In this document: piece by piece, positions 35,001 through 47,181 of the stretch
How positions within the stretch are numbered: the first letter of the stretch is position 1
Layout of the letters: each line of letters begins with the position of its first letter
Source: Paragyromitra xinjiangensis
Taxonomy: Eukaryota; Ascomycota; Pezizomycetes; Pezizales; Discinaceae
NCBI GenBank assembly: GCA_038503065.1
Contig: JBCAMK010000017.1
Coordinates: 434,001 to 498,000, forward strand
Direction of reading: 5' to 3'
Length of the DNA stretch: 64,000 nt
Translations under genes and position numbers: made by a program
Notes under the pieces: generated by a model
What the model saw: the letters and a program-made list of their open reading frames with translations, nothing else
Database searches by the model: none
What the model was told of the DNA's origin: nothing

Positions 35001-35461
35001 TTTGAGGAGAGGAGAGATTTTAAGATTGTAATCTCTACAGAATGCAAAACTAAACAAGAATAACCGCGCCAGGCGTGTCAAAAGAAATGGAATACAGGAC
35101 ATTCTTCGCTTGATGGCCACACCGCTCTCATCAAAATCTTACAGGAAAAAATAAAATAAAACATGACAAAAAACTTCTCAAACGGGGCAAGGGGTACAAA
35201 ATACAGGATAATTTGGGATGCCGCAGTGGGCTTTTAGTACATGAGTAGTGTTAAATGAAATGTGAAAAGAGACAATACTTCGAATACCTCATCGGGTATT
35301 TAATAGAAAACCACGAAATAAAGGGAATAAAGAAGGGCATGACAATGGTTAAAACACAGACAAAACTGCCCTAAAAGTCAAGAATTAGTATCAGAACTCG
35401 TTCGAGAAAGGCACTGGAGCGAGGGGGAAAACCTCTAGACAGAATCCAAAAACGGTTGACC

Positions 35462-35483
35462 TAGCTCAAGCGCCCTTGAGCTA
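35462..35483. repeat. Perfect 9-bp inverted repeat (hairpin)
   Basis: TAGCTCAAG, a four-base loop, then CTTGAGCTA. It lies about 70-90 nt beyond the stop codon of the minus-strand gene ending at 35555, so it could fold in that gene's 3' untranslated region. Confidence 0.7.
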
Positions 35484-35554
35484 AGTAACGGTAACTGATC
35501 ACCGTGCAACCACACACCTCGACAACCACCCCCTGGTAAAAACGTCTTCTCCCC

Positions 35555-37234
35555 CTAATATTCCGAGCGATGGGGACCAATTTCTAGAGGTAAGTTAGTA
35601 AAGTGCTTATTTATTTATTTAAGGAGTACTAATGGAGAGTAGAGAAATACTTACGATCTCTCCCCACTCGTAGGTGGATATTTTTCTTGGTCATTCTGGC
35701 ACTCCTGCGCAGATCACTCAGTTCATTGGTGGCCAAGGGTTTAAGAGCCCTATTATTTCGGCGCCCAGGGATGGCAAGTGCATCAGTGCTGTTGTCGATC
35801 GACAGGAGGCTTAAACCAGTGTTCAGTGCGGCGGGGGCATCATCGGGAACGGATACAGTTTTTAGACTGGCAACCATTTCGGGAGGGTTGGTGGAGGTGG
35901 GAGTGTGATGGACAGGCCTCTCTTCGAAAATAACCCTGATACGTTTCTGGGGTGTTTCAAGATCGGACGTAGCTTTACGCTTAAGGGTTTTAATAGTACC
36001 TATAGAGGAGGTTAGTCTTTTAATAATTTCTTTGCAAAGTCCTTTTTCTCGGTAACTTCGAACTGAGGCGTTTTACCCGTCCCGTGCTCATCCACCACAA
36101 TTGTCCTAGGATCAAATACAAATATTGATTCCCCTCCGTTCTCAAACTTCCATTTAAAGGAAGGTAATGATGGTTCGACGTTGTCCGCCGTAATGGAGAC
36201 TAAGATCGGTGGGAATGCCTGGGAATCCGGCTTAATTAAGCTCGGGGTGATGATGCTGGGGACGTCGTCGGCAGCAGGAGAGGTTATAATATCATTGGTG
36301 GTGGTTTCACCGATGAGAGGAGTAGGCCAGAGATCCTGTTTGTCGGATCTTGCGGACCTCATCCCGTCATCTTCGATATCGACGATCTTATCGAAATAAT
36401 CTGCGCCCTTCTTCCCCGCCTCTCTTCTTCGCTCTGCTGCGAGAGTCTTTAGCTCTCGCTTCACGTGCGTTCCGATCTTTCTTCTGATCTTTCCCGCCTT
36501 TGCCTTCACACGACGTTTGACTGTATCTTCGCGAGTCCTGTAGAAGGGGAAGAGGTCGTAGAGGGTTTCTGCCTCTCTATCTTGTTGTGCAGGAGTAAGG
36601 TTAACTCCAGCCGTCCACTCCTTCTAAGCACAGAGATGTGGTGTTAGCGGTATTTCCCTCAGCTCTAGGAAGTGGAGTGAGTGGTATGGTAAAGGTGAAG
36701 GGAGGTGATGATGAACTAATGGTTCTAGGTACTAGTAGGACTCCATGGGGATGGGGACAAGAGAACGTACACGAGCATCGTCAAATTTTTTATTGTACTC
36801 CTCAAGATTCGGGTGGTTAAAACTGGTTGGAGTATCAACAGAACCCTTACTGAACCCTTTGAGAGTAGCAGCGGCAGCGGATATCTATACACAGATGTTA
36901 GCTTTGCAGCGACCAATAGTAGTAAGAGTCTTTGGGTTACGAACGGAAGTATTTCCTCCACTCTTCAGACTTGCAAAACGCTAAAAAGAAAAGGATGTCA
37001 GATCTAGAGAGCAAATATTAACGGAGGATTTGGGTTACGTGCGTCTCTTGCTGACTTGAAAGTAGCAGTGGCTGCTCTCTGGCTATACATTTGCATAGCA
37101 GGAAGGCTCGTGTTCACTGGTGTCATTGGTCCAGTGGCCCTCGCAGCAGTATTAACTTCTGAACGTGTATCCGATACCACTTGGGGGCTTGACTCCCAAG
37201 TCCGCAAGATGTCTCTAAATTTGGTTGGAAACAT
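35555..37234 (-). CDS. Unknown basic, probably nuclear protein, 417 aa
   Basis: The model joins minus-strand exons 37052-37234, 36945-36980, 36771-36884, 36077-36623, 35655-35999 and 35555-35583. It keeps one frame only if intron 1 (36981-37051) uses a GC donor (CA|GCAAGA); the nearby GT donor shifts frame. The intron at 36000-36076 ends with a textbook branch site (GACTAAC) and the last intron has TACTAACTT. The N-terminus is Ser/Thr/Ala-rich. The middle has a Tyr/Phe segment (ETLYDLFPFYRTREDTVKRR) and a very basic helix (KAKAGKIRRKIGTHVKREL). The C-terminal part carries LKRKATSDLETPQKRIRVIF and RRSARMTKKNIHLRV. I do not recognise the family. Basic clusters suggest nuclear localisation. The three N-terminal exons are the least certain. 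Confidence 0.6.
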
Positions 37235-40200
37235 CTTCGAATAATAGTTATGGAGGTTTAGAAAGTTTGCGATTCAAACAGCGATAGAACAGTAAGATGG
37301 AGGGACGGATATCAAGACAAGATGATGAGGAGTCGATGGCTCTTTCGATCTTATTCTATAGCTGTGGTAGCTGAGGAGGATGGTTGGTCGTGATAGTACG
37401 ACAGGAGGTTATTATGGAGCAGCGAGGAAGTGGAGGGAAGAATGGGAGGGGAGGGAGGGAGGGAGGGGAAGGAGGAGAGGGAGGAGAGGGAGGGGTACTT
37501 ATGGGGATGGCGGAGGCTTGGAGGGACTGCGGGCGGGCGGGCAAGCGAGCAGGCAGGTTTGCAGCGTAGGAAATAGTGAAAGCGGTATACAAGATGTTTC
37601 CCTGCGGAAAGCTCGCAGCATGGGTGTATACACACTGGACTTTGGTGGGTATACACCCACCCACAAAGCATGTGGAGGGAAATTCTAAGTCACTGGTTTT
37701 CGCTCTGGGTCATCCCCATCACGGACTTGAAGCTAGCTCAAGGTCGTTCGTGTACAATACAACTGGCCATTCTTTGTGTCTATTCTACGGGTTACGGATC
37801 TCATCTTTTTGAATGTCCTACTGTGATGAATCTCCTGGTTCATGAGCGGGATTCGTTGAAAGGGGCATATCATGACCTTCGCAATCTCTCTATAAAACAT
37901 CGACGCCGTTTCTATCACCTCAAACGCCGCTGCATCGTGGCATGCTACTGTGAAAAAGTCAAACATCATCGCCAGGGTATTCACAGCGGAGTTGAGATAG
38001 ATGCTACAGGCCGCGTTTGTGTAGCGGCACTAGGTTGATAAAAGCATCTCTAGTGGAGGCCATTGATCCATCCATTCGCGCAGCCATTAGGTTTTCTCTA
38101 GTCTGACTTCGAGGCGAGGGAAGGATGTCTAACGCATCCCCAGATCTAATCGGAAGTATACACGCCTCTGTCTATGATTGAGGTAGCTAACAGTTCTAGT
38201 AACATATTATCGGCGAGCAAGTAGGTTCCTTAGGCTCCGATGATATTCTCACGGGAGGAGCGGTGGAGATCTGCGTGGTGGAACTTTCGGGCGGCCCCCC
38301 CGCAGCTACACCGGGTCTCCGCGCACACATGTGTCTGTGAGGGCTGGTGTCGCTTTTTGATACGGGTTTGTGGATTTCCATCAGTAGACGTGTATCTTTC
38401 CCTACTAACAGTGGGGCCGTGTTTCGGTCCTTGGTACGAACAGGACGATAAACAACCAGTAGCTTCAGAGTATAGGTTCGCCGCGTTTGTACGGTATTTG
38501 GGGACTCGGTTCGAGCTCGCTGGGGCTACTGGCTGGATTGAATCTGTGATAATAGTACTAAACTTACGGCGGGATCTTGGCCTTCTCTACTTCCCATGTC
38601 TGAATGGTTGCCTCTGGATCTCTCCGATGTCGGGGTGCTTGCCCGCCCATCTGCAACTTCGAAGATCACCCGCGCACTGTGAGATGCCGATGAATCCTAC
38701 TCTCCCTTACGGCCGGGGGTACTCGTGCTGATGCGTAGTGTCTTGCTCAGTAAGACGCGACACCGCCCGCAGCCGCTTGGTTACATAGTCATCGATTTGC
38801 TAGGCCATTATTCATCTCCAACCACTCCCAAGACTCTATTGTTTCACAGTAGCGAGGAGAAGAAGTATATCAGGAGTCTTTAGTACATAATTTACGATAG
38901 GTATTCGATGTGTTCTTGGGTGTGCTGTTAGGGTTCTCAAGTCGAGTGACTTCTTGTGCCCGCATTCAACGGTTACCCGGCCCTACTAGTGGATTTCATA
39001 ACAGAACGAGTGGGCCAATGATTCCATCAACAGCTATCTACTATGTGAATGACGTTTTCATATGCAACCACTACAAGGTAACCAACCGAACTAAGCACCA
39101 ATATTATGCGCCCTACGAATTTCGGTAGCGATAATTTCATAAACCAATCGGGACTCGTCGGTTATAAGTATTATGAAGAGACACACCAAGGTAAGACTAC
39201 CTTCAAAGCATCTGATTTTGCTTTTCATTAGTAGAACATATGGTATTACAAGCGGGGGGCTTAATACCTATTATTCCCTTTTAGGTAATACGAGAATGGC
39301 TTTGCTCTCCGCCTGAATGATTTCGGGCGATTACTTGAGTATAACGAGATTTGCTAGTTAAACAGACTAGTCTTACTTCACCTGTTCTAAGTTAGTAATG
39401 GCTTCTATAAGCAATGGAAATAAAAGGGGAGTAGCGGAAAACTACGAGCACGGTGGGAGTAACCTATCGGGCTTGAAATGGGATGATATTTCCTTGAACA
39501 GTGGTATGAATTAGCGACGAAGAATATGGAGGATGAAGTGGACGATATGATATGTTGTGGGAAGACGGAGTAGGAGGTGAAGATGGTATTTAAACTGCCC
39601 GAAGTTCTATTGCTTGCGTTTAGGCGGCTTGGGGTGGGGAATTTAACGATAGAATAAAATCTAGTTCCCGGGGCTGGACGGCCTAAGGGGCTCATTCTCA
39701 CCATATTCTATGTACCACAGGAAATGATTGCCAAGCACAGCCAGTACGTATAATTCTTCGATGAGCAACTTGGCGTAATCATGCAAATACTAAAATGGCC
39801 ATATGAACCCTAGTAAAGCAAAGGGCGTGGGTTATTTCTCATTCTATGACATCGATAGCCACATGTAATCCTAAACTGGTTAGCGCCAAAAGTTCATTCT
39901 ATGACCCAAATTTCCACCTAGGCACCACTTTCAGCCGAGGCTTACAGTGGCCGACAGAGGGAATGACTGATTACAGGACCCATTTCCATATCAGCTAAGT
40001 GGAAAATAGATAAATGATAGGTAGCTCGCGAGAGGGGCGCACAGGTAAACAAAGAACTAAGCCGAGTGACACCCTGTGATCTTTGCTCTTGGGGGTTTTT
40101 TTTGCATACTATCAGTATCCCCCAACCACTATAAGATCCTTAATTATGGTAGATACTCGCATACATGGGTATAGGAGCCTCGAAGACTAATGAACGTCAG

Positions 40201-40704
40201 TATTGACTGCTTACCGCAGGGATGCTCTGACACGTCCTCAAATAGGAGCAATGATTAAGTGGTAAGATTGCAGGGACGGTAGTATCATCTTTTACTTCTT
40301 TCTTCGTTTTATTTTTCTCTTATGACCATGCTTTTAGTACTCGTGGTTGCTTGAGATGGAGTGGTACATATACTTAGTGAAAAGGTTAACTCGAAAGGAA
40401 CCTTAACATCTAGGGAGGAGAGCAGCATTCGAGGTTTATTTGGCTGGGGAGTCTTTTTAATTTTTAATTGAAAGCATGTATCACGTGTGCTACATGAAGC
40501 TGTATCTACACCAATAAACCCTTTTGTAGTTCTAGCTTCCTCTAGACGTAAATAAGACAGCCCAACCAAAAACCAAACCACCGACCCGCACCGTTATGTA
40601 TGATACACACCGAAACCAATCTGTATACAGCCGAAAATAACACGAAAAAAAACATGCGCTATCACGAGGTATTATACAATCTACTACCCCAGCCCTACCA
40701 TTGT
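37235..40704. other. 3.5 kb gene-poor gap
   Basis: Lies between the starts of the unknown protein gene and the 3' end of RAD5, both minus strand. It holds a G-rich tract (37444-37495) near the upstream gene. Frames at 38240-38731, 39405-39704 and 40309-40581 have no family hallmarks, and I see no terminal repeats or polymerase motifs. It may contain decayed mobile DNA too old to recognise by eye. Confidence 0.5.
37444..37495 (+). repeat. G-rich tract with quadruplex potential
   Basis: A run of GGGA/GGAG units with at least six G-runs of three or more separated by single A residues. It lies 210-260 nt upstream of the start codon at 37234 of the minus-strand gene, so on that gene's sense strand it is a CT-rich promoter tract. 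Confidence 0.7.
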
Positions 40705-43700
40705 CTAGTCGTTAAGAAGATCCTTAATATCATCGATCCTTGCCTGCTTCTTCTCATCATCATTCATCATCCCCAACGATGATGCAATGAACTTTTTCTT
40801 CGCCTGGATCTTATTAACCATCCTCTCTTCCACACTTCCCTCCACGATGAACCGGTGTACGATAACTTCTTGTGTCTGTCCCATTCTGTGGACTCGATCA
40901 ATCGCTTGCGCTTCTATTGCGAAACTCCACCAAGGATCCATCATAAAGACTCGCTTTGCCTCTGTCAAATTGAGTCCGACACCACCAGCTCGGAGGGATA
41001 TTATGAGGACGGCAGCGCCTTCGTGCTGTTTAAACTTTCGAATGATTGTCGCACGTTGTTGTTGCTGCATTGAACCGTCGAAACGGAAGAAAGAGATACG
41101 TTCTCTGTGATCCTAGGTTAGAATAGGCATCGTCACAATACATCACTCGCTCGAGGAGGGGCTACCTTTCTAGCGCAGGCTCGATGAGATCGATAAATGA
41201 TGTAAACTGTGAGAAGATCGTGCTTTTTGTCATAGGCTCGTCTTTTCTCAGCTGCTTTAACTTCTTAATTAATGCTTCGATTTTTGCCGATGACCTCGAG
41301 TTAACACGGCGGAGAATAATCTCTGGCTGCTGCAGACTTTTCTCGTCGTCATCCATAATATCGTCTGATTCTTGCCGAATGACTTCGAAAAGATCCCGTT
41401 CGTTTATCGGCTCGCGACAGATAACGCACTTCGGCAGCTCTTCTTTCTCTTTTTCTTTCTGTCGAGGTGTTAGTGTCCGGTCCGAATAGATTCAGTCTGG
41501 CAGCAAATACCTCAATAACATCCATCCAACACTCTTTACACGCTGCATGGTAGCAACCGGTAACCGTCATATCCTTCATGGGCGCTGATAAACAAATAGG
41601 ACACTCATGTTCCACCTCATCTCTGATCTGCTTCAAAATTTCTGCGCCATAAGTATTTGCGTTCGTCTCATCTTGTTGGTCTGAGAATCGGTCGATGAGA
41701 GCATGTAGATCCATATCATCACTGAACCCTTTTGCGGCGTCATAAGCAGCTTCAGCTTCTAATTCATCCTCCACAATTTCCTTTTTCTTGATTAATGTCG
41801 GATGACAACACGATTGTCGGAGCCGAAGTATTTGAGCCAAAATGCTGGTGTATGATTTCATAAGAGTGCCCGCCTAAGATATGTTAATGGAGTTCTATAC
41901 AGTCAGAAGAATGACTTACTTCAAGGTTATGCGCGAAAGATCTCTTTGCTCGATCTTGGATATGATCATAAACCTCTCTTTCAGCTTTTGAAAGAATGAT
42001 CTTCTCAATGATGATCTGCTTTGGAGGCAAAGGAACTAAAGGCATTCCATCAGGTGTTTTCATCTCCTTAGTTCTCCTCAAAACAAGTGGCTCTAATACC
42101 GTTTGTACTACGTCGAGAGCTCGGAGGAAATCTTTAGCCTCGAAAGGTACAGTGATGAAAGTTTTCCAGAAAGAGAAATTGCTCCAAGGCTCGACTCGTA
42201 GGAACCTGACCAAGCTAAATAAATCTTCTAATCGGTTGACAATAGGAGTACCTGTCAAAACCCAGCGGTGGTCGGCACTGAGGTCGTAGCAAGCCCTCGC
42301 TGTTTTACTCGTCCTTAGTGATTTGTTAGTATGGCCACAAGCGCAAAAACGTTTGGTTACTTACCTATTCTTAATGTGGTGTCCTTCATCTAATATGATT
42401 CGGAAGAACTTTACCGAAAATAGCCCGCCATGAGCGCCCCGTTTACCACCCTGCGCAGCAATTTGGCTGTATTCCGAAAGCACCGTTCCATAGCTTGTAA
42501 TAATCAAGCTTGGTGCGGTTGTGGCGTTGGCAGCGCAGCATATATTCTGTAGAGAAACTTTCTTTTCCTGACCATAATAAACTAAAGTCTTCATGGTTCC
42601 GGGCTTTGAAGCTGCTTCGGCTTCGGATTGCCACTGAGCCAATAAACTCATCGGTGCAACAACAAGGGTCGTACACGGTGCAGGTTCCATATCACTTGAT
42701 GCTTTTTGGAATCTGGGGAGCTTATTAGTTGTGGAAGCTGGGAGGTTATTCGCAAGGTCTGATTTATGCGAGTGTATTAGGCTTAACATCTCGATGGTTT
42801 TCCCAAGACCCATTTCTTATGATAAGTCAGCGTTGTTTCATAATATTTCGTGAACGGGGGTACATACCATCTGCGAGGATGCCACCCAAACAATTCTGCT
42901 CTTGCCGTGGGAATTCGAGTGATAGTTCCCCAGAGTAAGGATTGACATAAAACTTCTCCTTTCCAACCACACTTGGGACAGCTTCATCGTTTGCGTCTCT
43001 TGTAGGCCATAGGTATTCTTCCCACAAGGGATGCATAGATTCATTATCACGTTCAGACATGTTCTTCTCTTTATTAAGGAACCAATGTAGAGCTTGTTTC
43101 TGATATCGGCGGAGATCCATTACAAAAGACTCTGCAGGTTCTGCCTCTGGGGAGTCAAAATCGAAGGACTGTGCTTTGCCTATAGATGGGATGTATATTA
43201 GTAAATTGACACGGGTTTATATATCACTTTAGGACTACGAACGATAAAGTTGGTCAAGTTGGTCTTGCTCTAATTCTTTCCCATCTTCTTTCTCCGCCTC
43301 TGAAGCATCTTTGCTTTCACCACTACTCGGCACATCAGGCTTGGAATCCTCGTATTGTTCGGCCATTTCGGCTGCCTGTAGAATACCTGCTCTTTTATGC
43401 TTCGTGGTTGTGGCATTCGTAGCAGAGGGCTCAAGGGTTATTTCCTCAAAAAGCTTCACCAACGCTACCTGTCTCAATCGCAAAGCCTTTTCATCCTCCG
43501 TCTCCTTCGGGGCGAAAATATCCGAAATGCGATTTGTATCAAGGGGACGGATGTCTCTATGTTCAAATGCTCTCCTCAACAGAAAACATCGCAACTGCAG
43601 ATTAATTGTATCATTTGTTCGTATTCTATCCGGAGCATACACGCATACGCCTTCAAACGAACATATCCGCTGATCGATCAATGTAGACACAAAAGCTGCA

Positions 43701-44510
43701 GCGTCCTGGGGTAAACGCCCAACCTCCTCGCCTCTTGAATTGGTGAACCGAACAACAATATCCTGGGTTCTTCTTTGTCTAACCGGAGGTGTCCGACCAG
43801 ATGATACAGACTCAGCACTTTCATCCGATCCTTTTTTCCCCTTCTTTTTCACAGCTATCTTACGGGCAGCTGTTACTTGTAGAACTTGTCTTTGGCGCTC
43901 GATCTTGACTACCTCCGAGTGAGCGATCAGATTCGTGCCACTTCTTGTCGCCCAACCTGCAACACCGAAAGCACCAATGTACCGTCTCTCGGGCATTGAT
44001 TTAAAGACTCCATTCTTGCAAACGGGCTCTACACCTAGTAAATTTGCGACTGATAAAGGTTCTGAAGATAACGATGGGCCTTTTCTCTTCCGAGATGAGT
44101 TAAAGGCCTTCCATGAACCATCAAAATACCTATTCATGACATAAGTTATCAAGCCACAGAACTAGATGGGATGTATTTACCTACATATTTATAGCCCTTT
44201 GCATATCCCCACCCGAAACATCCTCCAGTTCCCTCAGGATGTCTAAAGGCACTTCTTCTCCAGTGAAAGTAGCGAAAACCTTCGGGTCGAATCCTGAACT
44301 AGGGCTGGAACTGGAGCTGGAGCTGGAACTGGAGCCATTCGTAACAGGGCCGCCGAACTTACCCAGGGGAGTATTTGCGGTTGCCACATTCGGGGACTCG
44401 ACGGGAGCATCTGAATTCCAGGAGCCTGAAATTAAAGGAGACTTTGGAATCAGACCGGCGACTTCGGCATACCGTGGTCGTTTTGGCGGAGGAGGATCGG
44501 AATGCTCCAT
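40705..44510 (-). CDS. RAD5: DNA repair helicase and ubiquitin ligase RAD5 (HIRAN-SNF2-RING)
   Basis: Acts in error-free post-replication repair: ubiquitin ligase for PCNA polyubiquitination with Ubc13-Mms2, and fork-remodelling ATPase. Exons 44185-44510, 43243-44129, 42868-43179, 42365-42815, 41920-42313, 41511-41873, 41166-41458 and 40705-41104 give 1141 aa, close to yeast Rad5 (1169). A Ser tract lies near residue 65. The HIRAN domain starts near 157 (RRYIGAFGVAGWATRSG). SNF2 motifs: GGILADEMGLGKT (Walker A, about 503-515), RIILDEGHHIKN (motif II, DEGH), LTGTPIVNRLEDLFSL (motif III). The C3HC4 RING splits the helicase, about 881-925 (CPICLSAPM, GCYHAACKECW, CVICREPI). The C-terminal helicase half has ISLRAGGVGLNLTEA and QAIDRVHRMGQTQEV. 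This RING-inside-SNF2 layout is diagnostic. Confidence 0.96.
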
Positions 44511-45139
44511 TTTTCCGTGAAGATTCTGAGAGAAAAGGGTGGATTTTCCTTGTGTGTTAGCAATTCAACAAGAAGACGTGTTGAGGCAAATCAAGCGCGA
44601 CGCGACCGTATAATTAATTTCCCGTGACAAAATGCTGTTAGTAAGCGAGAAACTACATTCACACTTATCATCATATCCCATCACTCATCCACCAGTTGCC
44701 GAAATACGAAATGCAACAATTTTATAAAGAAAATATTGATAATACGGAATACGCCTTGCTACAGCTCACTGAGTATATCTTTAGTACTAGAAGGGGCTGA
44801 AGACATCGGTCGGTTTTGGGCCCTGGCGTACTGCGATGAGTCAGGCGGGGTCATTCGGCGTCATAGTCATCTTCCCGCCCGCCAAAGCTCCCTCGACCTG
44901 GAATTGACTCAACGAAGCTCTCAGAACCTCATAGAGCTATAAAACGTGAATGATCCCCCATATCTTCAACCCCCATCTCCGAGTCGCATCTGCTTCAACT
45001 TGCTTTCTAACTCCCATTCTCTATCACAGACCAATGATCCCACGAATACACAGAATTTCAACAAGCAATTCCTTCGGCTAATTATCAGAGCTACAAACCC
45101 AAGCTTTCTAACCAGTCTAAAGTTCGAGAAAATTCATCA
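44511..45139. other. Divergent promoter region, RAD5 and GTPase
   Basis: About 630 bp between the two start codons, with no gene. Paired divergent transcription of a repair gene and the GTPase gene is all that can be said. Confidence 0.5.
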
Positions 45140-47181
45140 ATGTCAACTACACGGGCAGATAAGCAGATAGCGCACGAGCGGCGTCGTGCTGGTGAGATTG
45201 CATTGAGCGATTTCGCAGATTACGTCGAGAAACAAACCCGACTACGGAAACCAGGCGGCGATACACAGGATGAGCACGATGAGCTCAGCATTATCGAGAC
45301 ATTGGGTCTATCTGATGAAACCCAACCAAGCGCACGGATACGGGATCTTTTACTAGGCCCACAGGATGAGAATGGCCCGAAACTGAAAGAGCTCATAGCC
45401 TCCAGAATCGCAGAAGGACGAGGTGAAACTTTGTTTGATGTAGGAATTGACAACACAACTGAGGAGTCGATGGGCTTCACTAAAGAAGAGCACGATTATG
45501 CGATGAAATCGATAAAAAGCGCAGCAGCAGAGCTAAAAGCCTCGATAACAGTACTCATTACGCATAATTTGGGAAGTGATGGAGAAGAGCCTGGCGATGA
45601 CAAGGGTGCCAGCTCAATGGTGTTAATACGCAAACAGCCAGAGTCCTTGGAGGATTTGCTCGAGATTCGGGTGGCAGTAGTTGGAAACGGTACGGAATGC
45701 TTAACTTGTAGTTTTGGCCGAGCTAACTGGATACCAACGTTCTAGTTGATGCGGGAAAATCGACTATGCTGGGAGTATTGACCAAAAACACCCTCGATGA
45801 TGGACGTGGCCGAACACGTGTGAACCTGTTCAGGCACAAGCACGAGATTGAATCTGGACGAACTAGCTCCGTTGGTATGAATCCACGAAAACTAGGATTA
45901 CTATAGATGATTCTAATTATTTGGTAATAAAGGGATGGAAATTCTTGGCTATGACTCTGAGTCAAACATAATAGGCAGCAATGACCCTGGGCGAAAACTT
46001 AAATGGGAAGAAATTGGCAACCGCTCCGCTAAAGTAATATCCTTCACTGATCTCGCTGGTCACGAAAGGTACCTCCGAACCACCGTGTTCGGTCTACTAG
46101 GTACTTCCCCGGATTATGTGATGCTCATGGTCGCGGCCAATAACGGCCTCATCGGCATGTCTCGTGAGCATCTCGGGATTGCGCTAGCGCTGAACGTCCC
46201 TGTTCTCGTGGTGGTAACCAAAATCGATATCTGCCCGCCGCAAATCCTGAAGCAGACTATTGACCAGATTACCAAAATCTTGAAGTCCCCAGGAGCAAGG
46301 AAAATTCCAATTTTCATCAAGAACAAAACGGATGTCGTCAATACCGCTAAGCAGTTCGTCAGCGAGCGTATCTGCCCAGTTTTCCAGGTTTCTAACGTTA
46401 CAGGTGAGGGCTTGGACCATATCAGGACATTTTTGAACATCTTGCCCTTCCATGGAAAGTTTGACTCAAAATCTTCATTCGAGTTCCACGTCAATGATTG
46501 TTTCTCGGTGCCATTCGTGGGCACTGTAGTTTCTGGAGTCGTAAAGAGTGGTGTCATTCACGCTGGTGATCAGATCCAGCTTGGGCCGGATAGCTTGGGG
46601 AATTTCATTCAAACCACAGTCAGGTCTATCGAGCGAAAACGGATAGCGGTTCCAGTGTGTTCCGCTGGTCAAAGCGCTTCGTTTGCCCTGAAGAAAGTAA
46701 GGCGGCGTGAAGTGAGGAAAGGAATGGTTGTGTTGCCGCGTTCTGAGACTCCTCCAAAGGCACATATGCGTTTTATTGCTGAAGGTAGGCCCCCAACATC
46801 AAATTAACACCTCAACACTAGAGTTATCATAAATTTACACTAATTTAGTCTTGATACTATCTCATGCAACCACCATTAAGCCGAAATACCAAGCTATGCT
46901 TCACGTTGGACCAGTTAGCCAGACTTGCCGCATCATCGATATCAATCGTGACCTTATGCGTACTGGTGACAGAGCTACCGTCGCATTTGAGTTCTGCCAG
47001 AGGCCGTGAGTCACCTTGTTTATAGCCCTTCTTTATTCCTGGTTACTTAAATTTCTTCAATGATAGTGAATTCCTCTGCGTCGGCGACAAACTTCTGTTC
47101 CGCGAGGGCCGAACTAAAGGTCTAGGTATCGTAAAATCTCTGGGTTACGACAGTGACAGCCCATTGGTTAAAGATACCTAA
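45140..47181 (+). CDS. GTPBP1/GTPBP2-type translational GTPase
   Basis: An EF1A-like GTPase of the GP-1 (GTPBP1/2) group; animal members act in ribosome rescue and mRNA surveillance. Exons 45140-45689, 45746-45874, 45933-46784, 46849-47005 and 47067-47181 give 600 aa. The first 170 residues are a GTPBP-type extension. G motifs: G1 GNVDAGKST (about 182-190), G2 region [22 protein letters not shown] with the group's Gly-Arg-Thr-Ser-Ser-Val signature, G3 DLAGHE, G4 VVTKID. Beta-barrel domains follow: [28 protein letters not shown], then [20 protein letters not shown] and [12 protein letters not shown] at the end. The first intron splits the P-loop after GN. Confidence 0.93.

Larger units (their letters stand above)
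34867..35554. other. Intergenic region with a short tandem repeat and a hairpin
   Basis: About 690 bp between the MRPL4 start and the 3' end of the unknown gene at 35555-37234. It contains an 18-bp tandem repeat (34952-35000) near MRPL4 and a perfect 9-bp inverted repeat (35462-35483). No gene seen. Confidence 0.55.

Noticed and set aside
37620..37668. Inverted repeat GGGTGTATAC / GTATACACCC
   Set aside because: Short arms in a region already rich in simple sequence; no target duplication or element-like ends around it.
37380..37688. Gly/Arg-rich 102-aa protein and its Pro-rich antisense
   Set aside because: Both come from the G-rich tract; composition reflects the repeat and there are no family features.
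41105..41165. RAD5 last intron ending at CCTAG before GATCAC
   Set aside because: That acceptor shifts the frame; the acceptor eight bases further on (ATCACAG) restores the helicase motif sequence.
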